Notes: generated by a model not told the origin, from the letters alone. Shown: positions 9,591 to 20,895, numbered from the stretch's first letter. The stretch is 64,000 bases of DNA from Prinia subflava (GCF_021018805.1 NW_026960614.1:1674001-1738000); one strand, 5' to 3'. Numbers and translations: made by a program.

Positions 9591-9767
9591 CTGCACACTG
9601 CTGTTAAAGTTTCCCTGCTTTTGGAGTGAATTGCCATCCTTGTCAAACTTAGAGTGGTATTGGCTCATCCAATGAAGGCCTTTTTTGCAGTGAGAACATG
9701 TAGGCACACAGTTTGTGGTAATTGGAAATGGGGCTGCGGCCAAGCCTCATCCCTAATAGGCTACAAC
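9591..9767 (-). pseudogene. gag: beta1 gag nucleocapsid end
   Basis: The minus frame 9468-9743 contains a zinc-knuckle relic 'CSHCKKGLHWMSQY', where the last Cys of C-x2-C-x4-H-x4-C is Tyr, followed by a Gln-, Pro- and Asn-rich tail as in class II Gag. It then shifts into dUTPase. Everything upstream (matrix, capsid, 5' LTR) is absent, because the beta2 LTR begins near 9768. Confidence 0.65.
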
Positions 9768-9829
9768 TGTGTAGGACAGGTGAACAATACTGAAGGTAAA
9801 GAAACATTGAACGCTGAGGTGCACCTGAC
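9768..9829 (+). repeat. beta2 5' LTR, left fragment
   Basis: The 62 bp starting TGTGTAGGACAGG continue at 21627 once provirus E and one copy of its duplication are removed. The reconstructed LTR is short (about 200 bp) and is followed by a PBS-like site and gag leader. The left edge is uncertain. Confidence 0.5.
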
Positions 9830-10233
9830 TGTAGCAATGCATCTGTATAACAGGCCATTTTGATGCACTAGCCAAACTGTTCATGAGAAATCTTATCAAG
9901 CCACCTGCAGTCTTGTTTTCAGGGTTCTCAGGGATTCATCAAGGTCACTGGGAAAATAACAGGATTAAAATAAGAACAGAGAGCCTAAGAAACTGTCCAC
10001 AAAGAATGTAAACTCTAGATACAGAAGGCACGACGTGATGATGGACATTTGACCAATTGGATGTTCTAAAGGAGATGCACCTGCCTCTTGAGCAAGCGAT
10101 CTAGCCAACCAAGAGATGTATGCCCACATGGGACGGAGACACAGAATCTATAACTGGAGTTGTATTGTAAACAATAAACAGCTTCTGGTGAAATCATATT
10201 GGTTCGCTATTCAGTGGCCCATATCCCCCTGCA
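9830..10233 (+). repeat. Provirus E 5' LTR
   Basis: TGTAGCAATGCATC to CCCCCTGCA, 404 bp. An aataaac lies at 10170. It differs from the 3' LTR at about ten positions by eye, five of them within 9965-9975. Confidence 0.93.
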
Positions 10234-10236
10234 TAA

Positions 10237-10254
10237 TGGTGACCCATGATGACG
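10237..10254 (+). promoter_or_regulatory. Provirus E primer-binding site (putative)
   Basis: TGGTGACCC starts three bases after the LTR end, in the right place for a PBS. The first nine bases equal those of the tRNA-Trp site of avian leukosis-type viruses; the rest does not follow, so the primer is not assigned. Confidence 0.5.
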
Positions 10255-11538
10255 TTAGAAAGACTCGTGAGATTGCTGCCGACCGAAGGTCTTTTAAGTC
10301 TGTTCAGGTACGAAGGGGGTCTGTGGGGAAGAAAGCAGGGGGCCCAACCTACAGCCTCCAAGGCGGGCCGTGGGGATGGGAGTCTCAAGACTCGTCTCGG
10401 AGTACGAAAACATCAAACCTTTTGAGGAAAGGCTCCAGAGAAGAAAAAATTTCTTGATGCTGCAGCAGATTCACTGATACAGGTGAGAGGCCGGGGCTAG
10501 GAGATGGGAGATCCACTGTCCAGTGGGACACAGGCCACATCAGATGTCCCCTAACTTATTCTCTCTGAGAGAGAAGTGAAATAAGACCTGAAATGGGGTC
10601 AGGAGAATGCAGGACGAACAGCCTGCAGCAAAACGAAATTCAGGCAGTGAATATACAAGTGGCAAAAGGCTGCGGCTACAGCTGGACAAGGGACAGCACA
10701 AAATATGCAAAGACAAGAACCAGCTGGCAGAGCGGGATCCGATCGGGAGCTCAGGGGGCTGTGGACGTCATGAGACGCCCAGAAACAAACACAGCAACAA
10801 ACACAGCTCCCTGGGAAACCGCAGGCACCTGGGGTTGGGAAATCAAGTCAAAAATTTTTGAAATAACAACAGGATGTTTATTAGAATTTAAAGACTTTGA
10901 TAGGATTGCATTATTGCTTCTTTGTTCCCTGCGTGTGGCGTATTTAATGAAGTTATGAGCAAGTTAGAGGTATCAGCAGAAACCATGGGCAGCGCCGCTG
11001 AAATCAGAGCCGTGCTTGGCTCCTCTGAGCCATGACCAACCCCATGCCCTGTCCCTCTGAACTTTTGCTGGCTCCCTCGACTCCACTGCTTAGTCTTGCA
11101 AATATCTCCTTAGGCCATAGGGGCACCCCCTCCAGCCCAGGGCAGCCCCCCGAGAGAACGGAGTTTGAACATGGTGGGAATCGGCCGGTGTCCTTCCGCA
11201 GCACTGTGCATGTGCAGCACAGCTGTCCATACAACAAAATGGCAGCACCCTTCAAAGACCTTTCTTATAGTAGAAGGGCTGCTTCTTATTCTTTTCCATA
11301 CAACAAAATGCCAACTCTTTATCTGGAGCATGTGCATTACTGCTGACGCCATTTTGTGACCATCGAGGCTCGTAGTCTTGCACTACAATGCCACTTCTGG
11401 CCTCTACTATTATTGCAAGGAGCAGGAGGGGGAAAGCAACGGAACAGACAGTTATACACGGATGGAAAGGAGTACAACAGTGAAGAAATAATATCTCGGC
11501 AAAAGGGACAGATTTGCAAGATGCAGGCTCACTGAATC
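10255..11538 (+). other. Provirus E leader and unassigned interior
   Basis: A strong splice-donor consensus CAG|GTGAGA lies at 10480-10488. Open frames at 10593-10958 and 11032-11346 show no family pattern that I recognise. A short repeated phrase (ccatacaacaaaatg) occurs at 11227 and 11297. This could be a decayed gag leader or captured sequence. Confidence 0.4.
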
Positions 11539-11544
11539 CTGAAA

Positions 11545-12347
11545 TCTCAAGGTTATTGTTTCCCTGAGATTCTCCTTGGGGTTGCTGTTCCCAAGGTAAT
11601 AAGGGTCTCCCAAGGTTGCTGTTCCCTAGGAGTTTCCCCTGGGTTGCTGTTCCCAGAGGTAATAAGGTTTTCAGTCTTCTCTTTGCCCTAAGTGTTACAC
11701 ACCAGAGGTAGAGACGACAAACTGAGTCCGCCGGTGCACATTTCCAAGGTTGTTTATTCTTCATTATCTCAGTCCTTTTTCAACTCTGCCAGGCACTTCC
11801 CTGGCAGGGTACCTTATCTTAGTTCTTTCTCAGCTCTGCAAGGTGTCTCCGCAGAGCAGGACACGCGGCAGACTGGGCGGATCAGAGAGCCCCGTACCTT
11901 ATGTACGGTACCCTTGACCCAACCACTGTCCGAGACGTATTTTTTATTTACAAAATTTTACCAATACCTATTACCTATACTAACATGTCAGTTCTACTCT
12001 AAACCAATCTCTAAAACCCAACTCAACACAAGATGGGGGACGAGAACAAGAACAAGGAAGACAGGGGCCACTCCCCAATTCCTCCATCTTGTCTCTTCAG
12101 CCCCATATGCTAAGAATCCTAATTTCTATATTTATATTCTATAATAAACCATCCACTACTTATTTCAAATTCTTAGGTTTTGTGATTCTTTCTGCATGTG
12201 AGTGTTCACTCCCATGAACAGGAATCAGAGTCAGTGTCCTCCTGGGACCTGTGTGGGTCTAACTGACCCCCCTGTACCGATCCCAGACCCCCCTGTCTGG
12301 TCTCCAAATCCTCCAGGGTGGCCAGAGGGATGTTCTAGACTCCGACA
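11545..12347 (-). mobile_element. Solo LTR, hairpin family H, copy 2 (TSD CTGAAA)
   Basis: On the minus strand the 803-bp LTR starts TGTCGGAGTC at 12347 and ends CCTTGAGA at 11545, flanked by CTGAAA at 11539-11544 and 12348-12353. The hairpin array is at 11545-11659. Its 3' end lacks the usual CA. It sits inside provirus E and is therefore younger than E. Confidence 0.9.
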
Positions 12348-12353
12348 CTGAAA

Positions 12354-13079
12354 GACCCCCCTCAAATTTTAAATCACAAGATTTTTCAGGAAAAAGTCAC
12401 TTAATTGGACTGAGGTGAGGCAAAAAACTATTAAATAGACAGATTTTGATGTAGTTAATGAACAGCTTTTGATTATGCCTTGTCGAGAAACTCAAAAAAG
12501 AACACTTGCCTCCTCTTCCACAGTGACCAGAGACACAGAGAGCAGGGAGGGGTAGAGCAGCTCCCGTGCCCGCGGGCTGTGCTGCCCTGCCTGGCATTCC
12601 TCCTGAGCCCAGCCAGCTTGGCCATAAGGAACACAGCCACCCCAAGACAAACACCGTGATCAGTCCCAGATAACCTGCAACTTGGAAAGATCCCAGGGCA
12701 GTCAGTTTTGCAGAGATGAAAATAGCTTGTCAGAAATCTCAAAGAAGACTAACAGGAATCCAACAACCCAGAAACTTGCTAAAATATACAGAAGGAAATA
12801 GAAGCTTGAATAAGTTGTACAGACATCTCCAAAATGCTGTAAAATGGAAGAGCAGTTTAGCAAACTAAAAGTGTTGTTTCTTTTTCGTCAGTAAAGCTGC
12901 AGTTATTGAATTATACTCGAGGTTACATTTAATACAAATTAGAGTTGATAGAGTTAAGCACAAATGAGCTACTATGTTTAGGTCAGAGTTAAGTTATATG
13001 CTATTGCTTTGGTATCCAGATGCTAGGTTCTCTTCAAATTAACTTTTATCCAGTTTAAGTGTTGATTAATTTAAAATTA
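12354..13079. other. Unassigned sequence inside provirus E
   Basis: No recognisable coding pattern, LTR edge or repeat. Open frames 12397-12654 and 12473-12742 on the minus strand lack family signatures. Confidence 0.35.
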
Positions 13080-13504
13080 TTCTAAGTTCTGTTAAAAGAT
13101 GCTTGTCTAAAGTTCAAAGTATAGTTTCTTTTTTTTTTTTCTTTTAGAAAAAAGGCAGCTCTGAGCAACTGAGTTTTATCCTCCAGAAACTCCAGAGCCG
13201 TGGACACCAGTCTGTTCTCAGCTCCATACGGAACGCTCGAGCTCTGCAGATGGCAGGGACCAGACACACATTCCCTGCTCACAGCTCCTTCCCGGAGCTC
13301 AAGGCTCCAATGCCACTCTCTCCTGCTCTCTGCGTGGGCTTTTCAAAAGCTTGGCAGGATCTTTTCCTTAGACTTTCTTCTCCTCATCGGTCACATGTGC
13401 CAACTCTCCAACATCCATCCCAATGGGCTTCCCCTCAGGATTTCAGGGACACTTGTCTTTCCTCCCACTGAATCCCCTTGACTCTTGCTCATGTAGGATC
13501 CCAT
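13080..13504 (-). pseudogene. gag: Remnant J gag matrix start
   Basis: On the minus strand an ATG at 13504 starts 'MGSYMSKSQGD', with Gly at position 2 as in myristoylated Gag, followed about 20 residues later by 'SPLGWMLESW', a pattern seen at the start of class I matrix proteins. A stop follows after 'HM', and later codons to about 13080 are disrupted. It lies downstream of a leader, PBS and LTR in the same orientation, which supports a gag start. Class is uncertain because the PBS looks lysine-like. Confidence 0.5.
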
Positions 13505-13727
13505 CCTCCCTGCTTCACATCCTCCTGACCCTGAATATAACACCGTTATACTCAGTACTTTTCCAAGCCTAGGCTCGGTACCACAAGTTACTAACCCACG
13601 GGGAACCGTCCAGTGAGTGTTCACCTGGCAGTGGGCTCTCAATCCCCTTATGGTGGACCTTCCCTGGTCCCAGCTAGAAGGGCTTACCAGTCCCAAACTC
13701 CTAAGGACATACCCTTTTATCACCGTG

Positions 13728-14045
13728 GAGGCCTAACCAGGAAAACAGACTGGAGACACAGATCTGGGTGCAACAACAGCAGCAGGGCAGAAGACCCGGA
13801 TTATTTACCAAAACCTACTCTTATACTTTTACTATGAGGCCTGTGGATTGGAGGAAGGAATTCCCACCTCCACATCACATTGGTGAAGGGGACTGTCACA
13901 CAGTCTTGTTTGTCCCGGCAAGGAATGTAAAAACAATGGCTATGTTTATAGAACATAGCTTATGTTTACATTAAGAGCGTGAGAAGGTACGAACTTCTCC
14001 TTTAATATGAACGCTCAGCAAAACCGGGAAAAACTCATGGCAACA
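13728..14045 (-). mobile_element. Solo LTR, family P, copy 3 (TSD CCCTTT)
   Basis: On the minus strand it runs from TGTTGCCATGAG (14045) to GGTGATA (13728), 318 bp, flanked by CCCTTT at 13722-13727 and 14046-14051. It interrupts the leader of remnant J. The end sequence GTGATA matches copy 1. Confidence 0.9.
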
Positions 14046-14051
14046 CCCTTT

Positions 14052-14531
14052 CCCTCCTAGCCCCCGGCAACTGACCCTGTTCCCCCATCCCACCAAGGTT
14101 CGGGGTAACACAGAAAAAGACGACACTCGCTTCCTCCGCGGCCGACCACTTCCCTCGCGGGAGCAGTGGAACAGCGGCCTTAGAGTTCTCACTCGCCTCG
14201 TGATAAATCATTCACGCACACTCCACCGCCTCCCACTCAACCACGCAATACTCACGGCCTCCTGTTCTTGCATGGTTTCTTAGTGCATGGAAATTTTTAC
14301 AAGTGAAAAAAATACCGCGGTCTCGGAGACCCTTCCCTGGGTCTCCCCCGAGTTCCCGAGAGCCCTCCCCGGCTAGCTAGCCTTTTATCTCAACCCCTTT
14401 TGATTGCGGTCTAGAATTTGTTTGGTTCATCTTGGCCAGTTCGGTTCTGCAAAACTCTCCCTGCTCCGCCGGGCAGCAAAAACAGCGTGGCACCTCCCAG
14501 CAGAAACAGGGGGCTGCTGGTCCAAAAACTG
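14052..14531 (-). other. Remnant J 5' leader
   Basis: GC-rich sequence between the PBS and the gag start on the minus strand. A short upstream frame opens at 14088 ('MGEQGQLPG') and is cut by LTR P. Similar long leaders are common in retroviruses; no conserved packaging structure was identified. Confidence 0.45.
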
Positions 14532-14549
14532 GCCCCATGTTGGGCACCA
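14532..14549 (-). promoter_or_regulatory. Remnant J primer-binding site, lysine-like
   Basis: On the minus strand TGGTGCCCAACATGGGGC follows the LTR end by three bases. It differs from the tRNA-Lys1,2 site of class II retroviruses only at two positions, both C-to-T or G-to-A changes at former CpG sites. Confidence 0.8.
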
Positions 14550-14552
14550 AAT

Positions 14553-15068
14553 TGTTATAAATGCTCAGCCAATTTTCAAATTAATAAAATAATTTTTATT
14601 AATTTAAGAAAATATAGAACAGAATTTTAAACATACCAGCAATCAAAAGGACAATGTGAATAGACCCAGGATCGGCATTGGGTGAAAGCCTGTCACAGTC
14701 TCAGTGTTATCCCCCCCCTCTGTTCACAAAATCTCGCCCGCTTCAAGTCCCCTTATATATTCCTTCGATATGTCTGGGAGATGTGTCTTCCTCCGATGTG
14801 GTGCCTGAGGTTCGTGTAAACATCCAATGATTGACTCCTCAGTAGTCCTTGTCGCCAAACAAAGAGATGGCTCCCTCCTTAATGGCAGTGATTAGCGTCA
14901 TACCTCCACCTGGCTACACCTTTGTCCTTTCTGAAAAGTAACTTTACAAGCCTGGGCTTGCCTGTTTCCAGGGCAAAACCCTTGCTTATAAGTTAACTGT
15001 ATCTTATACCCATATTCTCAACAAAATATAACAAAAAAAACATGAATTATCCCCGGTCTTCTATAACA
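14553..15068 (-). repeat. Remnant J 5' LTR, family D
   Basis: On the minus strand it runs from TGTTATAGAAGACC (15068) to GCATTTATAACA (14553), 516 bp, with TATA-like tatataagg (reverse of 14752-14760) and aataaa near the 3' end. The solo LTR 58352-59033 is a relative. The adjacent PBS shows that this is a 5' LTR. Confidence 0.82.
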
Positions 15069-16550
15069 TATCTATAACTTTTGGAGATATTAATTTGCAG
15101 TTGTATAATGGTTGACTGTGAGTTTTCTTAAAGGTACCTTTTGTTTTACTGAGGTAATAATTGAGCTCTTAATTTGAAGTCCTTTTAGGGCAGAGTTTTA
15201 TTGAGTTCATTTTGTTCCGCTTTATTGCTGTCAAAATTGGTTTACACCAAGTTTGGGTGTTGTTCAGTCTGAGTTATTGTAGATTTTACTGGTGAGTTGT
15301 CAAGTGTTTTCTTTTTCATGCTTCCTGATACCCACGGGTTGTGGCCATGCAGGCTGTGCAGGAGGCAGGGCTGTTTGAGCTTTTCACTGTTTTCTGGGGG
15401 TTCTCTGGGTCTGTTGATGTTGTTGAACTCGAGCAGAGGGTGGAAGCTCTTGAAGACCTTCTAAGTGGTAGATAAATTCTCTAGTCTTTTTTCCTCTTGG
15501 GATACTGTAGTCCATCCTTGCTGTGGAATGCTGTGTGCCTTCTCAGCTTTGGATTGGGTTGTCAGTGCAGTCTCATTTTGATTCTATCCTGTTTTTCGGA
15601 TTCCAACTGATTTGGCGAAGGAGCTCATAGTTCTATCTCCCTTTTTGTTTCATTTTACTGTTATAAATGCATGAAGGTTTTGAATATATTAGCTGAACTT
15701 TTTCGGATAGTGATAATTGATACATTTTTAAGAGAAAGGTTACAGGTGGACACGATCTCGAATCGTGGGAGAGAACAGCCTTGAGCCATGGGGGATGGCC
15801 GAGAGCCGGGAAATACATTGCGTCCAAGGAGATGCAGGGCATGGTCTGAAGAACCGTGGACTTCACCTTCACCCCTGATAAATCACAGCTGTGTTTTGAG
15901 TGTGATAAAAGAATAGGATAGCTAGTCAGGAGAAGATCCTGAGGAAGAAGGAATTGAAGGTATTGCAAGAACAGTTCGGGAAGACTGACCAAACGGGAGA
16001 GACACTCACTGCTGTGAAGAATCTGCTGTGAGGTCAGTCTGGGTCTGCAGTTGGACCCTGCAGTGGGAGTCTGTTGCAGTCCTAGTTGAGCTAGGTGAAG
16101 GCCTACGGTCAGAGGCGGTAAAGGAACACTAGTCATATTCTACTGTCCTATTCCTACTAGAATACAGTCATGTTCTAGTAAGAAATAACCAGTAATCAGT
16201 CTGCAAAAGGACCCCTACAGTGGGACTTTACTGCGGTCAAAGGTCAGTGAAAAGTTAGGATTGGGATGGCTGAATTATAATGGAGAATAAATCAGGACCT
16301 TTTCACATTTTTAGACAAGAGTCTGTGGTTTGACTGTTTCTGTCTCAAACATGAGGTCAGAATATTAATTGTATGGTGTGAACTTAGTGATTGCTAATAG
16401 GCATTATTCATAAGTGATATAATTGTGTTATAGCTGGCTTCTTAGAAAACACGTGTTGTTCCAAGATTTTATTGTTTTATGTATTTATTTTTAACTGCTT
16501 TAAGTATTTCATAACTGCTATTGTTAAGGACCTTGTTTTTAAATACGTGT
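15069..16550. other. Unassigned interior of provirus E
   Basis: AT-rich, with no recognised protein family on either strand. A short plus-strand frame at 15347-15475 is listed separately. The minus frame 15633-16136 (167 codons) has no family pattern that I can see. Confidence 0.35.
15347..15475 (+). CDS. Small ORF, acidic helix-like (hypothetical)
   Basis: ATG to TAA, 42 codons, on the strand of provirus E. The second half is acidic and Leu/Val-rich with heptad-like spacing ('VVELEQRVEALEDLL'). No family recognised and no evidence of expression. It may be the tail of a decayed viral gene or chance. Confidence 0.2.
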   Translation: MQAVQEAGLFELFTVFWGFSGSVDVVELEQRVEALEDLLSGR

Positions 16551-16767
16551 TTTTCTTGGTTTGGAAAGACAGGTATCTGTCAGGGGGAAATGGTGTTTCC
16601 CTTGTAACGGAGAATGTAAAAACCCCCTCCCTCCAAATTATTACAATTTTGCAATTAGGAGCTTTCAGGCAAAAATATGGGAATAGGAATAACAGTTCTT
16701 TACTAGGAATATAAAAAAAAATACAAAAGTAGTAGTACAAAAAAACCCACAAACAAGCAAACAAACC
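16551..16767 (+). repeat. ERVL-type LTR fragment, family M, copy 1
   Basis: Starts near a decayed TGTCTTGGTTTGG and shares 'aacagttctttactag' with copies at 46336-47138 (minus) and 57892-59741 (plus). It is cut off by LTR A copy 2. Confidence 0.7.
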
Positions 16768-17668
16768 AAAGTCGTAGAAAACCCTGAGAGTCAGAGATAC
16801 GACCTGACACCCTGTTGGCAGGGTGTTGGTAGCAGTCCAAATAAGTCTTCCTGGAGTTACATATATTGTTCTGTGAAGTAGAGATGATCCTGTAGGAAAA
16901 AAAAGGGGGATGTCACCCTGTTTTTTCTGAATTTTTCTAAAGTCTTCTACTTGTTCATTGGATGGAGTCAGTTCTTTAGTTTCTGCACAATATTAGGAGC
17001 AGTGTTTTCAAGTTCTCATGCCCTGGAACATAAACAACTTTCTTGTTTTTGTTCACTGTCTTTTGTTTACATATTTCTAGCCTGAAAATAATGTTTGCTG
17101 ACAGCTGGTCTGGCCAGTGGGGTGAAGGGGTAGTAACCCTAGAAGCCAATCCACAACCAGATCCACAAATGTATAAGAAATAAAAAAATAAACAGGCTCA
17201 CCCTCTTTTTAGGGAGCAGCTCTGCACTGCAGACCTCTTGCCTCCGTGCTATCATTTTGTGTGCCGCTTTCACAAGGGTCCAGTGCTGGTGAGATGGGTC
17301 CCATCATCCTCCGAGAATTCAGTAGAAAACCGGCTGATCTGGGGTCCCTGTGTCCCCATTTTTCCTGGGTAGGGAATGGTTGGGTCCTCCCCATTGGGTG
17401 GTGCATCTCACAATGGGATGATGCAATGTGTCATGTCATTGGTGAGCCTTAATGGCCATTTGCAGAAGATATCCCCCACAGGGGGAGACAAAGTCAATGA
17501 AAGAGATAAGAAACACTGCCTTATCTGGTGTTATCAGTTGTCCCATTAACAGAATGCATCCGCCCTCCCCCCCCCCAGTTACAAGAGATAAAAAAGAATA
17601 TCTCCCAACCAGTTTCAACAGATGAAAATAGAATACACATTTTTGGTTACATTTTTCAACCCAAGACA
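16768..17668 (-). repeat. ERVL-type LTR, family A, copy 2, interrupted
   Basis: On the minus strand it starts TGTCTTGGGTTGAAA at 17668, shows the 'ccattgtgagatgc' block of copy 1 (reverse of 17404-17417), and resumes left of the insertion at 16911-17350 with the 'acagggtgtcaggtcgtat' block. A C-run is at 17566-17577. The right flank is not clearly duplicated. Confidence 0.75.
16911..17350 (+). repeat. LTR, family N, nested in LTR A copy 2
   Basis: Starts TGTCACCCTGTTTTTTCTG directly after a purine tract (16896-16910, run of A then GGGGGA). It contains an aataaa cluster near 17181-17195. The right end is estimated from where LTR A resumes. The purine tract raises the possibility that a piece of internal sequence came along. 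Confidence 0.6.
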
Positions 17669-18376
17669 GTGTTAAATTGTTCTCTAGCTGTTTATGCTAA
17701 TTTCTGCACTAGCTCTGTGGTTTGACCCAGCGCTATCTCATGATTTTTAAGTATTTTTCAGAGTTCCAAGAAATATGTGAGCTTCATTGAAGACCTCCTC
17801 TGAACTGATGATATTGTGACCTTTAGTTCTTGCTACAGAAGCACTCTTGACAGTTTGCTGTGTTTAAAGCATCTCTATCTTGAGGGAATTTCAGGGAGGG
17901 AGGAGAGCAGTTATTAGATGGTTCAACTACTCGTTCACCCTAAGATTCTTAATAGCCTTGTTTTGAAAGAGGTCTAGGGAATTCTCTTCCAGCTTAGAGC
18001 TCGGGCCTTAACTCTATGTGGACGGGAAATTTGCCAACAGACCCAGGTGTTTTCTGTATCAAAATAATATTCAAGTTGCTTTGACTTGGCAATTCGACTC
18101 TATGAATGACAGCTGGACCTATCTTTGACAAGAGCTTGGAGAATCATTATCCGGAGAATGAGTGTCCAAATCTTCACTGATTTATGGTCTATCAGCTGTT
18201 TGCAGACTCTGGGATGATGGTACAGTTTTTCAGAGATTGCTAATTACCTAATTTCACATGTGTTCATAATTATGTGTATTATCTGAAATATTCCTAATGG
18301 CTGTACCTGACTTCTTCTTGATTGCTGTCCATTTCTTGTTTTAATACATATGTAGTTTTGTTTTGTTATTCCCTTT
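17669..18376. other. Unassigned interior of provirus E
   Basis: AT-rich, no clear LTR edge or coding family. Confidence 0.35.
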
Positions 18377-18381
18377 ATGTT

Positions 18382-19778
18382 TGTCGTGGTTGCGGGGGGA
18401 GGTGAATTTTTCCAGGGGGAGGTAAGCAGGCCAATAAGTGATCAGCTTTTCTGCTGGCACCTGGATTGGTCACTCAGAGGTTTAGACACGCCTCTGAGGA
18501 CACAAAGAGTTAAAAGCAGGACTCCAAGGGGGTTCGGCCTCTTTTTGGATCCCGGTCTCAGCAGAGAGACGTCTCAGGCCTCCTTCCCCTGCCCAGCCAC
18601 GAGGCTGGGTGGGGGAGGGGAACAACGTGGCCGAGCTGGAAGAGAACCATGCAGCCGAGCTGAGGTGAGCCGGAGCCCCGGGGGGAGAAGAGAGTGGACA
18701 GGACTGGAACTGAGCTGCCCTGTCTAGGATGGAGGGGTGGAAAACTGTGGAAGTGCCTTCTGTGTGTGCTCACCCCCTCCCCCCCCCCCCCCAAACTCCG
18801 GGAGAAGGTGCCCAGCCACGTGGGGGTTGCCGAGCCTGAGAGTGCCTGAGTCTGCACCCTGCCGGGAGCCAGAAACTGTTAACCCTTGCTTAGCAGAAAG
18901 AAACTTTTCTTAGACATTGATTCTCATGACTGGTGGTTTAGAGGAGAGAGAGGGAAGCGGCCTGGGACCGAGATGATAAAGCACGATTGGAAGGAACCCG
19001 ATGGGCAAAGAATGAGAGGAGTAGCTTTCTGAGCTGGACTTCTCTGGCATAATGTCAGCCATGGACTGAACTTAAGTCTCTTTTGAACATAAACTGCATT
19101 TTGGGTGGATACAGCTGCCCCTGCTTTTGCTACAGTGACTGGCACTTGAAGAGTGGAGCGAGCAGAGAAGAGAGGGGGAGGGTGAGGTGGTGCCCTCTGC
19201 CCTCAGGGGAGACCTGCTCCTGAAACCCCGGCCCCTGGGTAAAAAGGGGGAGAGCTCGGCATGCAAGTATCCTTAAAAGAGCCCTGTATGCAGCTTTCAG
19301 CCTATGGACAGCGGTGAGAACGCTGGACATAGGAAAAAGAGAGTGTCACCCTGGCAGACTTCTCTGGGCGGTGCCAAGGGTGACATGGAAACACATAAGG
19401 GGTGGACCCGTGTTTTCTGAGGAACAGTCTGTGGTGCAAGAGAGACTCCTCTCTCCCTTGCTGAATTGAAGATTGGTTTGTTTTTGAGTGGTGATTGTTT
19501 GATCTAAAACCCAAAGGTTTGGTCTGTGAAGAGTAATGTGTGGGGGGGTGGAAACTGGGAGAAGAAATGTTCTGAGAAGTTTTTATTTCTGTCTCTGTGT
19601 GTAAGAGATTTTTTTGTCTCTGTTCTTATGTAATGTAATAAAGTTTTGGTGTTTTTTTTTTTGTTTTCAAGATTTAAGCCTGCTCTGCTCTGTTCCTGAT
19701 CACATCCCACAGTAGTTGTTAGGGAAAAAACATATATTCATGGGTGCATTAACATCTGGCCAGTGCCAACCCAAGACA
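18382..19778 (+). mobile_element. ERVL-type solo LTR, family Q (TSD ATGTT)
   Basis: A 1397-bp LTR from TGTCGTGGTTGCGGGGGG to AACCCAAGACA, flanked by ATGTT at 18377-18381 and 19779-19783. aataaag is at 19636. Start and end phrases resemble avian ERVL-type LTRs as I know them. It lies within provirus E and is younger than E. Confidence 0.92.
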
Positions 19779-19836
19779 ATGTTCTTAGCAAGAGTCATAC
19801 ATGCTGTTTTTTAAAGACAAAGACAAAATCAAAAAC

Positions 19837-19852
19837 AAAAAAGAAGGGGGAA
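19837..19852 (+). promoter_or_regulatory. Second polypurine tract in provirus E
   Basis: AAAAAAGAAGGGGGAA equals the tract before the 3' LTR at 21206-21221. No LTR start follows. It may be a central tract or a relic of a duplicated end. Confidence 0.45.
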
Positions 19853-20895
19853 TTTAGGGCCTTAAGAAGGTTGAATAATGCAAGATGTACATTAGAACTT
19901 TAGACAACAGATAATTTTGAATAATTTAATATTTAGAAGTTTGGAAAAAGAGTTGGAATAATGCAATAAATATATTTGGAAATTTAGGAAAAGAGTTGTC
20001 AAATCTAAATTTCAAATTTGAGCTCAGATCATATTTGCCAGAGGCTCTATGTGTTCAGATCTACCAAGTTCTTGGTTGTAATCTACATGCAGTTAGAAAA
20101 CAAATAAGTGAAAAAACATGCTGTAAACTAGCTGTATGAAATTTTCCAAAAGAGTTTCCAGGCTTCTGCAGGAATACCCACTTTATCAAGATGGCAATTT
20201 TTTTCAAAATAATTTTTTCAATTGATTCATTACCTTAAAGAGAAAAGGTGCATGTGTTTTTATCATCAACAGGTTAAAAACAGTGATCTATTCAGTTGAT
20301 CAGGCATCAATTGCCTCTGAGAAAATGAGGTTCAGTGAAAGGAGTGGTGACTTCATCATCACCCACCCTTCATAACCAGAACAGGAGCAGAAGTAGGACT
20401 GTCAGAAAATGGCTGTGTCTAGAGACTTGCAAACTTGCCAAGAAAAGCCTTTTGTCATCGTCATGGTATAGTGTTCCTACTAACCTTCTTCAGCTATTTC
20501 CTGTTCCAGGTTCCCAAAAAGACATTCAGTGATGTCAAGACTAACAGTTCCAGCTAGTGGACTTTCTCCTGAGTCTCAAGTATTTGGACTTTGAAATAAT
20601 GAACATTTGTCTCGATTTCCCCTAGAGACATTGGACATTATTTTTCTCACTCTGCAAGACCCTGTGTCAGTGACATGATTTTATTTAACAAGTTTTGTTG
20701 ATTGTATCTGGGTTTTTATGTAGCATCCTTCCTTACTCCAGGTGTTGTTGCTGCTTAAGCTTTGGCTAAGCTTGCTAAGTTGGGATGCTGGGCAGCCGGG
20801 TAGTTAAATATAGCTTTAACTTTTTGAAATCAGATGCTCACTGATGTAGATAGTATTAGACACAACACACTGCAAAATAGAGCTGTTATCGAGTT
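19853..20895. other. Provirus E interior upstream of TM
   Basis: AT-rich sequence without a convincing frame. By position it should have been env SU, but no family pattern survives. Confidence 0.35.

Larger units (their letters stand above)
640..9767 (-). mobile_element. Betaretrovirus-like provirus beta1 (broken, nested)
   Basis: Read from right to left this segment gives nucleocapsid, dUTPase, protease, reverse transcriptase, RNase H, integrase and env, the order of class II (betaretrovirus or HERV-K-like) proviruses with dUTPase in the pro region. The gag 5' part and a 5' LTR are missing: the right side stops where the LTR of beta2 starts near 9768. At least seven later LTR insertions cut it, several with exact 6-bp duplications. 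No open frame covers a whole gene. It is an old relic that served as a landing site for younger elements. Confidence 0.85.
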
